A stretch of 64,000 nucleotides of DNA from Plasmopara viticola. Lineage: Eukaryota; Oomycota; Peronosporomycetes; Peronosporales; Peronosporaceae. Below are positions 54,924-64,000 of the stretch, in pieces. Under the pieces are notes generated by a model that had not been told where the DNA came from, did no database searches, and was given only the letters and a program-made list of their open reading frames with translations. A program made the translations under genes and the position numbers. Where the stretch lies: assembly GCA_001695595.3 (NCBI GenBank), contig MBPM02000058.1, positions 62,001 through 126,000 of the forward strand. Direction: 5' to 3'. Each line of letters starts with the position of its first letter. The first letter of the stretch is position 1.

Positions 54924-56294
54924 ATGGTTGACTTGCCCGCTTCGGTGTCGGAGGTGCTTTCGTCTGTCCCAGCGACGGTGATTGCCGCTGAAAAGAACAA
55001 CACTATGTCATGTGACAAGAAGTTGCGTGCCTGGAAAGAGCGTGGAAGCAGAAATTTGACGTACGAGGAGCGTCGCACCATGCTCGATTTCCTCTTGAAA
55101 CGGCGCGTGGACGGCACTACAAAGTTGATGCGGCATGCGGTCACCGACGCAGCCACAGAATTTCGAGTTGATCGCCGCACCGTCACGCGACTATGGAAAC
55201 GTGCAGTCCAGAGCTTGGAGAATGGCGACGAAGTGTGTGACGTAGCATCACGGAAAGTTGGACGCCGCGGTCGGCGAAAACGCGACTGGACCGCGGAGCT
55301 TCAGCGCGTTAAAGACATTCCATTGGCTCAGCGAGGCTCCATTCGTGCACTGGCTACAGCAGTTGGTATTCCAAAGACGACATTGTACGAGTTGCTTAAG
55401 GAAGAAGGTAATCCAGTCATCAACGCAATCAAACCGTCGCTGACACACAAGAATAAGCTGGAGCGGTTGCGCTATTGCATGGAAAAAGTGCGACCGAATG
55501 GTCTTTTTGGTGACCTGTTCAATGTCGTTCATATAAACATGAAGTGGTTCACATTACCTCGGGACAAGAAGACTAAGCTGATGTTTATGGTCGCCGTGGC
55601 ACGTCCACAATGGGACCCGCAGCGAAACGAGTATTTTGATGGCAAGATTGGTATCTGGCCATTTGTGCGTAAAGAGCCCTCGACGTTGATCGATGTTAAA
55701 CGCGCACAAGAAGAAAGTATGGTTGAAGCCTTGGAAACGGTGACAAAAGACGACGTCCAACACATGATCAATGAGCTCATTGTTCCGGCAATTCGACGAA
55801 AAATGCCAGTGCACTTCACGATATATATTCAGCAAGATAGCGCAAAGATTCGATGCTCTAGTGATGCAATTTTCGCGGAGGAAAGTAAAAAAAGAGGCTG
55901 GCATATTCAAATGCAGCATCTCCCACCGTTTTCCCCGGACTTTACTGTCATGGATGGCACGCTATTTCAGTCACTTCAAACAGCATTGAAAGCACCAATT
56001 CCGATACAAAATGCATCAATGACGGGAATTTCAGAGCTCGTGGCGCGAGTAGAAGAAGCATTTGCTGCTTTAACGAGTGACCAACTTAATGACGCGTTCT
56101 TGACGCTGCAAAAGGCCATGGAGTGCACAATGCGCGTCCAAGGAGCCAACACGTACGAACTAGGAGCTACCAGTAAAGAGCAGTTACAGCGTCAAGGCAG
56201 TCTTCCCGTAAGTATCTTGTGTGATCCTGACGCAATTTTGGCGTGCAAAGTTGCATTGGAGGATACGAAAGATGGATCATTTGAAAGCCTTTGA
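54924..56294 (+). CDS. Transposase-derived gene 2, tandem paralogue of gene 1
   Basis: A single-exon frame of 456 aa starting with an ATG at 54,924. It aligns with the preceding gene along its whole length, roughly half identical by eye. HTH regions are at about 50-95 (RRTMLDFLLKRR ... VDRRTVTRLWKRA) and 133-155 (RGSIRALATAVGIPKTTLYE). The core includes FNVVHINMKWFTLP, ARPQWDPQRNEYFDGKIGIW, YIQQDSAKIRCSSD and LPPFSPDFTVMDGTLFQSLQ. The first catalytic Asp is Asn, as in gene 1. The second Asp (QQDSAK) and a third-site Asp (VMDGTLF) remain, but DNA has become DSA and the LDLGFF context is lost. It ends with the family's QLNDAFLTLQKAMECTM and RQGSLPVSILCD blocks. The shared Asn suggests loss before duplication. 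Inferred role: DNA-binding, not transposition. Confidence 0.75.
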   Translation: MVDLPASVSEVLSSVPATVIAAEKNNTMSCDKKLRAWKERGSRNLTYEERRTMLDFLLKRRVDGTTKLMRHAVTDAATEFRVDRRTVTRLWKRAVQSLENGDEVCDVASRKVGRRGRRKRDWTAELQRVKDIPLAQRGSIRALATAVGIPKTTLYELLKEEGNPVINAIKPSLTHKNKLERLRYCMEKVRPNGLFGDLFNVVHINMKWFTLPRDKKTKLMFMVAVARPQWDPQRNEYFDGKIGIWPFVRKEPSTLIDVKRAQEESMVEALETVTKDDVQHMINELIVPAIRRKMPVHFTIYIQQDSAKIRCSSDAIFAEESKKRGWHIQMQHLPPFSPDFTVMDGTLFQSLQTALKAPIPIQNASMTGISELVARVEEAFAALTSDQLNDAFLTLQKAMECTMRVQGANTYELGATSKEQLQRQGSLPVSILCDPDAILACKVALEDTKDGSFESL

Positions 56295-56432
56295 AACAAC
56301 AACCAATTTTAAGTGTTGAAAAGCTAAAGGAGTGACATAGAAGCCCACATCAAGTGGTTTATTACTAATCGGATGCCTCCTGACGAAATCTTCGTGTCAA
56401 GCATGATACTACATGCACTGTTGCTTTCCATC

Positions 56433-58748
56433 CTACGCGACAAAAAGAGCGCCGAGGTTCCACGCGATGAAGGCAAATACCTCGGACGTCTCCTCGATAA
56501 TCTTGGTCGTGGGTTTTCCAGCTCCGTGGCCAGACTTTGTATCGATGCGAATGAGCAAAGGATTCGTTTGCGACTCTGAATTGCCAAGTTGGTACTGCAG
56601 TTCTGCTATGAGTTTGTACGAATGCAAAGGCACGACTCGATCGTCATGGTCGCCCGTTGTCAATAGCACGGATGGGAAACCTCCACGCTCGGCAAGTTTT
56701 TGCATAATCGGACTATCCGCGTGCGGCACATTGTGCACGGGCGAGTAGCGACGAATGTAGTGAAAATCGTCCGCTATATCCGGGTCTCCGTAGTCCGTGC
56801 GCCAAGCGTGACCAATGGTAAACTTGTGAAATCGCAACATGTCCATAACACCTACAGCTCCAACGGCGCAACGGTAGAGTTCTGGATGTTGATTGCTTGC
56901 AGCTGCTACGAGAAGTCCGCCATTTGAGCCACCGTGGATAGCAATCTTTTCCGGGTTTGTGTACTTTTCCTTGATCAAGTATTCGGCAGCGCCATGAAAG
57001 TCGTCAAATACATTTTGCTTCTTGTGCAACATACCATCCTGATGCCATTGCTCTCCATACTCGCCACCGCCACGCAAATTTGGTAAAGCCAACATGCCAT
57101 TAAAATGCTGTACAAACACCAGCCTCGAGACACTGAACGCCGGTGTGAGAGAAATGTTAAAGCCACCGTAACCGTACAAGTACACGGGCAAGTCGCCATT
57201 CTTCAGAGCATTCTTGCGCTTCACAAGAAACATGGGGACTTTTGTACCATCTTTGGATGGGTAAAACACTTGCTCTGCTTCAAAATGACTCGGGTCAAAG
57301 CCCTGCACTTTCGTCTCACGAAAGAGCTCAGCGGTTGGTGCTGTATTAGCGGCTCCATCACCTTTCGACAAGTCAATACGGAAGATTGATCCGGGATAGA
57401 GAAATGAGATAAAGTGGTAAAACAACTCTGACTCGGTCCGTTTGCTAGCCACTCCGACTGTACCGACACTAGGTAGAGAGATCTCGTATTGATACTCACC
57501 ATCAAGATTGTAAACATGGAGTTCGTTGTGAACGTCTTTCACGAGCTGTACAACCAGCAAGTTTGGCGCCACAGGGTGTACACCCTCAATCACAATCGCA
57601 TCCGGCTGCTCTGGAATCACTTCTATCCATTCCGGTGCAATATTGTTGTCACTTATTTTAGTACGTACCACGCGTTCGCGTGGGGCATTAAAATTCGTCT
57701 TGAAGTAGTAGAAGTCGCCGTCGTTCAAAATGTACGAGTACGCTGCCTCCATGTTGTCTACAAGCTTCGTAACTGCAATCAATGCGTCACTTGGTGCTTC
57801 CAAAAACTGCTCAAAAGCACTCAAATCTGCAATGTGAATCATATTGGCATTCTTGCATCCATCTTGAACGTAAAGCAAAAGCTTTTTACCATCATCCGAG
57901 ACTTCGGCACTGACATTAAACGTCGGTTCAATTGGGTACGCATACACTAATTTGTCTTCGGATTGTGGCGTGTGTAACTTGTGGTACCAGACTTGATGGT
58001 TCATATTGGCGTCTGTCTCGGTACCTCTCTTGTACCCTTCTTCACCGTCGTGCTTGTCGTCTTTCATCTTTTCAGGGGGAGGGTAACGTGAGTAGAAAAA
58101 CCCATTGTCGTCATGGGTCCATGCAATACCCGAGAATTTAACCCACTCCACTGTGTCCTCTAGGATTTTATGATCATCGTGCACTGCCATCACTTTGATT
58201 GTCTGCCAATCAGAGCCGCCACGCGAGATCCCATGGGCGAAATAAAGCTTTCCATCTTGTCGTTTAGCCTCTGAAAATGCACGACTGGATAGAGCAGCCG
58301 TACCGTCTTCAGCTAACAGATTTGGGTCTAGTAACACGCGCGGGGTGCTGTGCAGCTCGTCCTGGATGTACAGGACGTTCTGGTTCTGGAGTCCATCGTT
58401 CTTTGAGAACACATACTTGCCACCGTATTTACGTGGGGCAGAGTACTTTTCATAATTAAAAAGCTCCGTCATACGCGCCTTTGTTTCGGCAACGAACGGC
58501 ATTTTGGCCAGCACGCGCTGCGTCACTTCATTCTGCTTGGTGACAAACTCGCGCGTCTCGGGCGAGTCCGGGTCTTCCAGCCAGCGGTATGGATCGGCTA
58601 TCTTCACACCGTGCAGTTCTTCGACGACGTTCCCGCGGCGCACGGTCGGATAGGATAGTTTCTCAGCTAGCAAACCCGCAGTCTTCATGGCTTTTTTCAT
58701 GCAGATCTTGCAATGAAGGGGAGCAATGCACGAAATGTTAATCATCAT
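56433..58748 (-). CDS. PREP: Prolyl oligopeptidase (prolyl endopeptidase)
   Basis: A single-exon gene of up to 771 aa. This serine peptidase of family S9A cuts short peptides after proline in the cytosol. The N-terminal part of the catalytic fold begins KLSYPTVRRGNVVEELHGVK, then ADPYRWLEDPDS. A seven-bladed propeller occupies the middle (about 110-470). The C-terminal hydrolase has YGYGGFNISLTPAFS, the nucleophile Ser608 in HGGSNGG, Asp702 in GDHDDRVVPLHS and His741 in SGHGAGKPT. All three triad residues are present. Several Met codons lie in the first 21 residues; Met17 or Met21 could be the real start, because the first 20 residues are extra compared with the usual N-terminus. It converges on transposase-derived gene 2, 138 bp between stops. 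Confidence 0.97.
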   Translation of the reverse strand: MMINISCIAPLHCKICMKKAMKTAGLLAEKLSYPTVRRGNVVEELHGVKIADPYRWLEDPDSPETREFVTKQNEVTQRVLAKMPFVAETKARMTELFNYEKYSAPRKYGGKYVFSKNDGLQNQNVLYIQDELHSTPRVLLDPNLLAEDGTAALSSRAFSEAKRQDGKLYFAHGISRGGSDWQTIKVMAVHDDHKILEDTVEWVKFSGIAWTHDDNGFFYSRYPPPEKMKDDKHDGEEGYKRGTETDANMNHQVWYHKLHTPQSEDKLVYAYPIEPTFNVSAEVSDDGKKLLLYVQDGCKNANMIHIADLSAFEQFLEAPSDALIAVTKLVDNMEAAYSYILNDGDFYYFKTNFNAPRERVVRTKISDNNIAPEWIEVIPEQPDAIVIEGVHPVAPNLLVVQLVKDVHNELHVYNLDGEYQYEISLPSVGTVGVASKRTESELFYHFISFLYPGSIFRIDLSKGDGAANTAPTAELFRETKVQGFDPSHFEAEQVFYPSKDGTKVPMFLVKRKNALKNGDLPVYLYGYGGFNISLTPAFSVSRLVFVQHFNGMLALPNLRGGGEYGEQWHQDGMLHKKQNVFDDFHGAAEYLIKEKYTNPEKIAIHGGSNGGLLVAAASNQHPELYRCAVGAVGVMDMLRFHKFTIGHAWRTDYGDPDIADDFHYIRRYSPVHNVPHADSPIMQKLAERGGFPSVLLTTGDHDDRVVPLHSYKLIAELQYQLGNSESQTNPLLIRIDTKSGHGAGKPTTKIIEETSEVFAFIAWNLGALFVA

Positions 58749-59664
58749 AATTATACCGTATACTGACCTGAAGTATACCTAGCTTAATAACAAAATTAAA
58801 CTCTTTTTGCCCCATATGGTAATAAGCTAGTGCTAATCTGATACTTGTAAAAATCACATTTGCTCAAAATTGGCCTTTCCATTTAGCTTCGGCTTATTCT
58901 GATAAAGATCTATATCGAGTTTTTGCCATCGCGTATAGTGTGCGAGATGTCTCCATCCCTGCGTCAGAGGAGCACCCGTACACCAAACAGTGATTCTTTT
59001 GTTCAGGGCAATTGTATGTGATACTTACCAGTTTACCTTTTAATTCTTCGTTATGTGAAAAATCTCAAAAAATTACTCAGCCACTAAGAGTGCAACGAAG
59101 AACGTCGTATTAGTATGATGCCACAGTTTTGTTTATCCAATCCCTCACGCTTGAGCATGATCGGCGCTTTCTACGTGGGTGTCGCTTGTTGACTTTCCAG
59201 AGGAGAAATAATTAGCTTTAGCTTGCACTCCCCTTGGACAGCTCATATTTTCTATGAGCTCTAATTAGTAGAATCGTATAGCTATTATATTCCGTACAAC
59301 AAGTGTGTTGCCACACAAAATGTCTCAGAATTTTTTTCGTACAAACAATATCGGTACGCATCCGGATTTGTGTATTGGTTGGTGCGTCGCAATAAAGTAT
59401 ATCTTCTAGGCTAGAATATTCTGATTGATTGTGATCAGCGAATCACGAAACATGTAAAAAATGATACAGTTACTACTATACATTGTAACTGAGATATATT
59501 ACAGTATTACAAGTGATGCAATACGAGAATGAATACCGTGAGATTTTGGTCAGCAAAATGAGCGTGGAAAGTAGCGCTAACCTATAATTGACCATAGGAT
59601 AGCAGAAAATCTCACTTTCACAACTCTTACTGCTTGCACCTTTGGATTTATATTCTGTAAAAGT
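58749..59664. other. Intergenic region upstream of PREP
   Basis: About 900 bp of AT-rich DNA without a supported gene. It includes the PREP promoter at its left end. No RNA gene or repeat was recognised. Confidence 0.5.
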
Positions 59665-59757
59665 ATGCGTTGGTTGACTCCTTTTCTGCTAATCACTGTC
59701 TCGGTGGCAGTCTCGGGCCTCAAAATACTTTACAATCCTAACAGTGTCAGCAATTCC
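59665..59757 (+). CDS. Possible small secreted protein, first exon
   Basis: The ATG at 59,665 opens MRWLTPFLLITVSVAVSG, a good signal peptide, followed by LKILYNPNSVSNS and a GTATGT splice-donor-like site at 59,758. Unspliced, the frame stops after 43 codons. One way to extend it is splicing to a CTGCAG acceptor near 59,897, which adds a 38-residue tail (KSVVKNVAWYLPHAFANARW and more) for about 69 aa. No effector motif such as RxLR is seen. The small size and uncertain splicing make this a weak candidate, listed because a clear signal peptide is unlikely by chance. Confidence 0.3.
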
Positions 59758-59899
59758 GTATGTTTTAATTTTGTATCGTTTGCTGTCCACTTGTAAAATT
59801 AGCCAGACAGGCAAGGGTAGTGCACGGAAAGCAAAGTTTTGCTCTTAGCATTTGTGTTCGGTTGTCACGCATGCATGACTCCATTGCGCTCTGCAGAAA

Positions 59900-60400
59900 A
59901 GTGTCGTTAAAAATGTCGCCTGGTACTTACCGCACGCATTCGCAAATGCTCGTTGGAGAGGCGAAGCACTTTTACAGTATAAAAGTTACACAGACAATAT
60001 TTTTTCCTGGTGACTGTGCCGAGCTCTTTTGGCTCTTTGACTGACAAGGCTTGGTCAATCGAACTAAAGAGGGCAACGAAATGAAGCCTAAGATAGAGGC
60101 CGTTTAAGGGGTTGCAGTTATTTTTGCTTGAACCTTTTGCGGAATTAGACGCATACTGGTTACTTCCTGAAATCCATTGCCAACTTAATGATCTGGTCAC
60201 GGTATTAGAACCATTTTTGATCCAATCAAAATTTGATTTCTTAACATATTGCCAAAACCATTCAACAATAGCAACAAAGCCATAGATGTCAAATCCCGTG
60301 GCAACATTGCGTCTTAAGCCAAGCGGCAGCATGCTGCTGCCGTCTTCCCTCCTTCATTCGCAAACTTGCCGACAATAGACCACATGGTCGTACTAAAGCT
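59900..60400. other. Region of overlapping weak frames
   Basis: Minus-strand frames at 59,907-60,332 and 60,289-60,549 overlap each other and the exon-like segment at 60,401-60,652 in different phases. This could be a frameshifted former gene or chance. I recognise no domain. Confidence 0.3.
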
Positions 60401-60652
60401 TCAAAGCAGCTTTTGGTGGCAAAGGATCCTTGTCCGCGCCACCGACCAACTTGCTGCTGTCCCCAAATACAAAGCAGTTGCTTCTTTAGGGTAAGCCAAG
60501 CAAAACTCAAGTAGCGAGATAGAGAGCCACGTTGCCACATCAGGGACAAGCTCTCGTCCGCTCAAAATATTTGTATTAAACGAGCAGTCCTCCTTAGAGC
60601 CCTCCAAGAAGTCTTTCACCTCATGAGTCTCATTCGCCAGTCTATGCGTGTC
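60401..60652 (-). CDS. Possible exon of an unrecognised or broken gene
   Basis: A minus-strand open segment begins after a CTTCAG acceptor-like site (60,653-60,658). It reads DTHRLANETHEVKDFLEGSK, then ELVPDVATWLSISLLEFCLA, ending at a stop at 60,401. The composition looks protein-like, with amphipathic helices and balanced charge. No upstream exon was found, because the opposite strand upstream carries another candidate gene. Frames in other phases follow downstream, hinting at frameshift decay. Function unknown. Confidence 0.28.
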   Translation of the reverse strand, partial: DTHRLANETHEVKDFLEGSKEDCSFNTNILSGRELVPDVATWLSISLLEFCLAYPKEATALYLGTAASWSVARTRILCHQKLL

Positions 60653-60681
60653 CTGAAGACTGGTACGTGTCTTCCCTGCCC

Positions 60682-60978
60682 ATGGACGCTACTCCATACT
60701 ACATCAGCTTTGATTGCGCTCTTTATCTCACTACCCGGTTCTTTTTCGATGCAGCAAACACACCAAACGCCATCCGTCCCGCTGTCGCCCGTTTCTTTTC
60801 GGACGGTACCGTGCACGGTGTACCCGCACGAAACAAACCAACTGAGGACCCTCAGGTCGTGATCCCAGAGGTATTTCAAACGCTAGAGTGGTGTCTGTCG
60901 TCCCCTCCTCCCGTTCACCAGTTTGAAGAGCCCCCTCTCGTTGTCGAGACGTACGGTGACGTGGACCCGTACCATTAA
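60682..60978 (+). CDS. Small protein, 98 aa, unrecognised
   Basis: The ATG at 60,682 sits in a good context (GCCCATGGAC) and opens a 98-residue frame. It begins MDATPYYISFDCALYLTTRF, continues with FFFDAANTPNAIRPAVARFF, and ends in a Pro/Glu-rich tail (SSPPPVHQFEEPPLVVE, then YGDVDPYH). The composition looks like a genuine compact protein with an N-terminal helix and an extended tail. I do not recognise the family. The intergenic sequence after it is AT-rich up to the NUP54 3' end, 245 bp away. Confidence 0.5.
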   Translation: MDATPYYISFDCALYLTTRFFFDAANTPNAIRPAVARFFSDGTVHGVPARNKPTEDPQVVIPEVFQTLEWCLSSPPPVHQFEEPPLVVETYGDVDPYH

Positions 60979-61223
60979 AGCAACTACAATTAGACACGTC
61001 GAATGTATAGAGACAGCGACAACCCTTGATTAGTACGGAAATGTCTTAGGTAAAGAGTAATAAAGCGCAGTGTTGCTGTCCGTCGACATAGAATAAAAAA
61101 AATATAACAAGCACCATTTCGTTCTTGCCCGTGTTGCTACTTTAAGGTCGCAAAATTACCGAGAAAAGCAAGCGAAGCATAAGCTACCAAAGACCGGAAA
61201 TCTTTCATAAAATTACCAGTCAT

Positions 61224-62779
61224 CTATCGCCGCCAAGTATCTTGAATGAGCTTGATGTCCGCAAGGTCGTCATTCAGAATGTTGGTCAAGTGCTCTAGTC
61301 CTTGCCGCTGTTTATCCATAAACTACAACACACAACATACACACCATTGATCGTCTCCTCTACAAGAACACAAAGGGTACTTTACTCCAGTCACAGACCT
61401 CATAAAGTTGCTGCAAGTCCTGTGGGCTCAGCTGCTGAGGCAAAGCAAGTTGCGGCTCTTTCTGGACGCGCTGCATGGACACAGCATCGTTCAGTCGAGC
61501 CTTGTACTGCCCTGGCGAGTCCAGTAACGTCTGAAGCTTTTTCAACGCCATTCTACAGCCAAAACACAACAATGAATAATATCAAACGCGGCTCAGAATC
61601 CTTCGAGCAACTTTTCCCGTACGCAAGTTGCATCTCTTCGCGCTGCAACGGTTTGCCGTAATTTTGCAGCAACTCAATGTCCCGCATACATTTCACGAGT
61701 GCGTGAAAGAGCTGCACGTGCTCATGGCGACACTTTTCGAGCTTTTCTTCCGTAGCACGCATGTGTTTGTCCATCTCAAGCAATTGAGCACGCAAATCTT
61801 CGGTGTATTGATTGTACTTTCCAGCATGTGCTTGTTGTGCCTTGATACGTTTCAAAAGACCTTCAAAGCCCAAAATTGGTACAGGGGCACAGTTGAATGG
61901 GTCGGGATTGTCGAGCTCTGCCTGGTTCCACAAACGCTCACTAATGTTCGGGGGTCGCGTATACAGATGGCGTTGCATGGGATCAACCGTGTTGTACATG
62001 AGAAACTTGAACCGCGACTGGGCGGGATCCTGGTACGCTGCTTTGACTGTGTTGAGCTGAGCAACTGAAGCATCGGCACCAACGATTATGGGTACAGGGG
62101 CTGTGGACCCTGCATTTGGCATTGGGCCCGAAGTGGTACCATTAAAGAGGGACGACCCGGTGGCACCAGGCGTCCCAAAGGTACTAGCTGTACCTGTACC
62201 AGTCGTCCCTGGATTAAATCCAAACCCAGGCGTAGGCTTGGCTCCGAAACTAAACCCAGTGCTTGGCGCTGTCGTTTGATTAAAGATGGAAGGTTTCGCA
62301 GCTGTCGATCCATTAAATCCAAACGAATTAGTCGCGGGAGCAGTCCCACCAAAGTTAAATCCCGTATTACTAGCTGCAGGAGTCGCATTTGTGCCACCAA
62401 AATTAAATCCAATGGCTGGAGCAGGCGTAGCTGCTGTGCCAGTACCGCTAAAGCCAGGAGTACTACTTGTGGACGCTGTACCCGTACTTCCAAAATTAAA
62501 GCCAGAAGAGGACGCACTAGGTGCTGTAGCAGATGTACCACCAAACGAGAACCCACTAGAAGGTACAGAAGTTGTCGCTGTGGTTGCTGCTGCTGGTCCA
62601 TTCAAGCTAAAGCCACTCGAGCCAGCGGCCGGCGTTGCGGCTCCTCCGAAATTGAATCCTCCAGAAATCGATGCCGGTGTTGGCGCTGTACCAAAGGTAA
62701 AGCCGCTAGAGGCTGCAGCCGGTGTACCACCTCCAAAGTTAAAGGTACTAGCTGCTGGTTGTGCCGTTGTACCAAACAT
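61224..62779 (-). CDS. NUP54: FG-nucleoporin NUP54
   Basis: Three exons: 61,623-62,779, 61,399-61,552 and 61,224-61,322, total about 469 aa. The first intron is 70 bp (GTACGG donor, CTGTAG acceptor). The second donor could instead be GTACCC at 61,380, which also keeps the frame and adds 6 residues. NUP54 is part of the central-channel NUP62-NUP54-NUP58 complex of the nuclear pore. The first ~210 residues are FG/GFxFG repeats (SGFNFG, SGFSFGG and similar) rich in Ala/Thr/Pro, which form the transport barrier. From about 240 come the conserved structured parts: FKFLMYNTVDPMQRHLYTRP, PVPILGFEGLLKRI, and a long coiled coil to the end (LQREEMQLAMALKKL, SPGQYKARLND). It diverges from VPS35L with 315 bp between starts. 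Confidence 0.93.
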
Positions 62780-63094
62780 AATGGACCCTAAGATGAGAGG
62801 ACTTTTCTCGAAAGGATATCAATCCAACAAAGCCGTCTGGTGCAAGAAAAGTTAGACATTAAACGAGATTAATCGCCTTGATGTGTACGTTGGTCTCTCC
62901 TCTACCGGCTTTTCCTAGTGGCAGCGAAGTGCTTACCTGTCTGCAGCTAAGGGTACCTTAAGATGGCGCGCACTTGAAAAATTTAAGTCTAGTTGTTTTC
63001 ATTGGTTGAAATACAGCTCTACTTTTAATCAAATCATCGCCTGAATAGTTTTCCCCCAAGTGGACAAACACGTGCTCAGGACGAAGCGAGAGCT
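62780..63094. promoter_or_regulatory. Shared upstream region, NUP54/VPS35L
   Basis: 315 bp between divergent starts. An ATTGG (inverted CCAAT) box lies near 63,001-63,006, about 90 bp upstream of the VPS35L ATG. No TATA box is obvious. Promoter function is inferred from position. Confidence 0.4.
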
Positions 63095-64000
63095 ATGGGA
63101 ACAAAGTGGCGCATTGGCGAGCGCCAAGTGCCGCTCTCACGTCGTGAACTCACACCACGTCGATTATCAGCGTCCGAAACGCATCCATTGGCTCCAACAA
63201 CGACAACAGCGACGAAAAGAACAGACTGTGAGATAAATGACGAGACAACGACCCCGTTGCTCCATTCTGCGTCATATCCTCGTCAGCATGCAATCCAACA
63301 ACCTCTTGATAATAGAACGCAAGAGCTCATTGTCTTGCAAGATGGCGACGTTGATCCGCTTGGCGTGCTAGGGGCGTCGGAACCTCTCCATCCCGTAAAT
63401 GACGAGCCGCCACCGTCCCGAAGCCATGCCGTCAAGACAAAGCACGGCTTCCGGACACGAGAAAACGAGCCGGCACGACCTCCTACCGTCAAGGACAAGT
63501 GGAGACAGCAGACACATCGGTTCTTGGCCCAGTATGCCGACGAGACGTTCACGATCAAAGCAAAATTGCTCGAAGGACCAGAGGTCGAGCCAGCCACGGC
63601 CTGCTTATCGCAGCACGACCCCGAGTCGACGGACGCATCGGCTGCGATTCAAAAGACCCGAACACGGTTAAAAGAGCTCGACCACGCCACTGCCACGCCG
63701 GCCTCTTGCTTGCCAGACGAAGCCGAAGCACCGATTACACTCTCGCAAACCCAATACGTGGCCAAGGTCAAGGCAATGGAAACGCAATTGATGCAAAGTT
63801 GGACCCAGGATCAAAAAGTCGACGCCTTGCGCGTGGCCATCAAGGCCGTCAAGTTGCTTGCAGACACGGCGACGGCGCCGCACTTGTACCCGTGTGCCTA
63901 CGTCCTCGTAACGGACGTGCTCGATACGTTTGGGCACCTCGTGTACCAACGCATCCATGCGCGGGCGTCCGAGGACGAGACGAGCCAGCCACTGCCGGAA
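63095..64000 (+). CDS. VPS35L: VPS35L (Commander/retriever complex), 5' part
   Basis: The frame opens at ATG 63,095 and is open for 302 codons to the window end, so the gene is cut off; animal VPS35L is about 960 aa. VPS35L is the scaffold of the retriever complex that recycles endosomal membrane proteins with VPS29 and VPS26C. The N-terminal ~200 residues are disordered but contain VDPLGVLGA, like the DPLS region of the animal protein. From about 205 the match is strong: KTRTRLKELD, LSQTQYVAKVKAMETQLMQS, WTQDQKVDALRVAIKAVKLL and YPCAYVLVTDVLDTFGHLVY. No intron is seen in this part. Confidence 0.92.
   Translation, partial: MGTKWRIGERQVPLSRRELTPRRLSASETHPLAPTTTTATKRTDCEINDETTTPLLHSASYPRQHAIQQPLDNRTQELIVLQDGDVDPLGVLGASEPLHPVNDEPPPSRSHAVKTKHGFRTRENEPARPPTVKDKWRQQTHRFLAQYADETFTIKAKLLEGPEVEPATACLSQHDPESTDASAAIQKTRTRLKELDHATATPASCLPDEAEAPITLSQTQYVAKVKAMETQLMQSWTQDQKVDALRVAIKAVKLLADTATAPHLYPCAYVLVTDVLDTFGHLVYQRIHARASEDETSQPLPE

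Noticed and set aside
53235..56294. Active DNA transposon
   Set aside because: Catalytic Asp residues are replaced in both copies and no terminal inverted repeats were recognised, so mobility is unlikely.
61875..62855. Long plus-strand frames opposite NUP54
   Set aside because: They are low-complexity reverse-strand shadows of the FG-repeat coding sequence.
1..64000. tRNA and rRNA genes
   Set aside because: Visual search for the tRNA T-arm pattern (GGTTCGAATCC-like) and rRNA-like blocks found no complete candidate. A covariance-model scan would be needed to be sure.

Overview
The window reads as nuclear DNA of an oomycete, most likely a zoospore-forming member of the Peronosporales (Phytophthora/Plasmopara type). 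Genes are compact with few introns of about 50-80 bp and closely spaced divergent starts. Conserved eukaryotic housekeeping genes alternate with AT-rich, gene-empty stretches of decayed DNA. Two transposase-like proteins belong to a mariner-like family that I associate with Phytophthora. A ciliary transition-zone protein (B9D1) and a BART-domain protein point to a lineage that still builds flagella. The species cannot be fixed from the sequence alone.

Layout. 1-16,060 is a satellite array built on a ~100-bp monomer. Three monomer types (a, b, c) form a ~300-bp trimer. In the left 9 kb a ~150-175-bp hairpin-bearing segment sits inside one c monomer, giving a ~250-bp unit 'X' and a ~550-bp higher-order unit (X-c-a-b). 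The array is most homogeneous at the left edge, decays rightward, and flips orientation near 14,060. 16,061-19,900 is sparse: one PAM2-motif protein and a few orphan ORFs. 19,918-22,982 holds an IQ/coiled-coil protein convergent with a BART-domain (CFAP36/ARL2BP-type) gene. 22,983-29,700 is gene-empty.

29,736-36,322 is a dense block: EB1, a basic orphan protein, AMPK beta, TMEM258/OST5, a pinin-like splicing protein with a SAP domain, and B9D1. 36,323-44,438 is decayed DNA and contains a degraded second copy of part of B9D1 at about 44,130-44,295. 44,439-53,112 is a second dense block: CTP:phosphocholine cytidylyltransferase, RGP1, CCDC115/Vma22-like, ARMC6, RAD6/UBC2, a GOLGA7/Erf4-like palmitoyltransferase partner, TFIIB and DPM3. 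53,235-56,294 carries two intact, tandem, intronless mariner-like transposase-derived genes whose catalytic acidic residues are replaced. 56,433-58,748 is prolyl oligopeptidase. 58,749-61,223 is mostly intergenic with weak small genes. 61,224-64,000 has NUP54 and the 5' part of VPS35L, which runs off the window.

The genes are not an operon. They share themes only loosely: membrane traffic (RGP1, VPS35L, CCDC115, GOLGA7), ER glycosylation (TMEM258, DPM3), and gene expression (pinin, TFIIB, NUP54, PAM2 protein). Several head-to-head pairs lie within 30-320 bp (EB1/orphan, pinin/B9D1, CCDC115/ARMC6, UBC2/GOLGA7, DPM3/transposase-like 1, NUP54/VPS35L) and probably share promoters. The most interesting items are the higher-order satellite with its internal inversion, the catalytically dead transposase-derived tandem pair, and the B9D1 relic.
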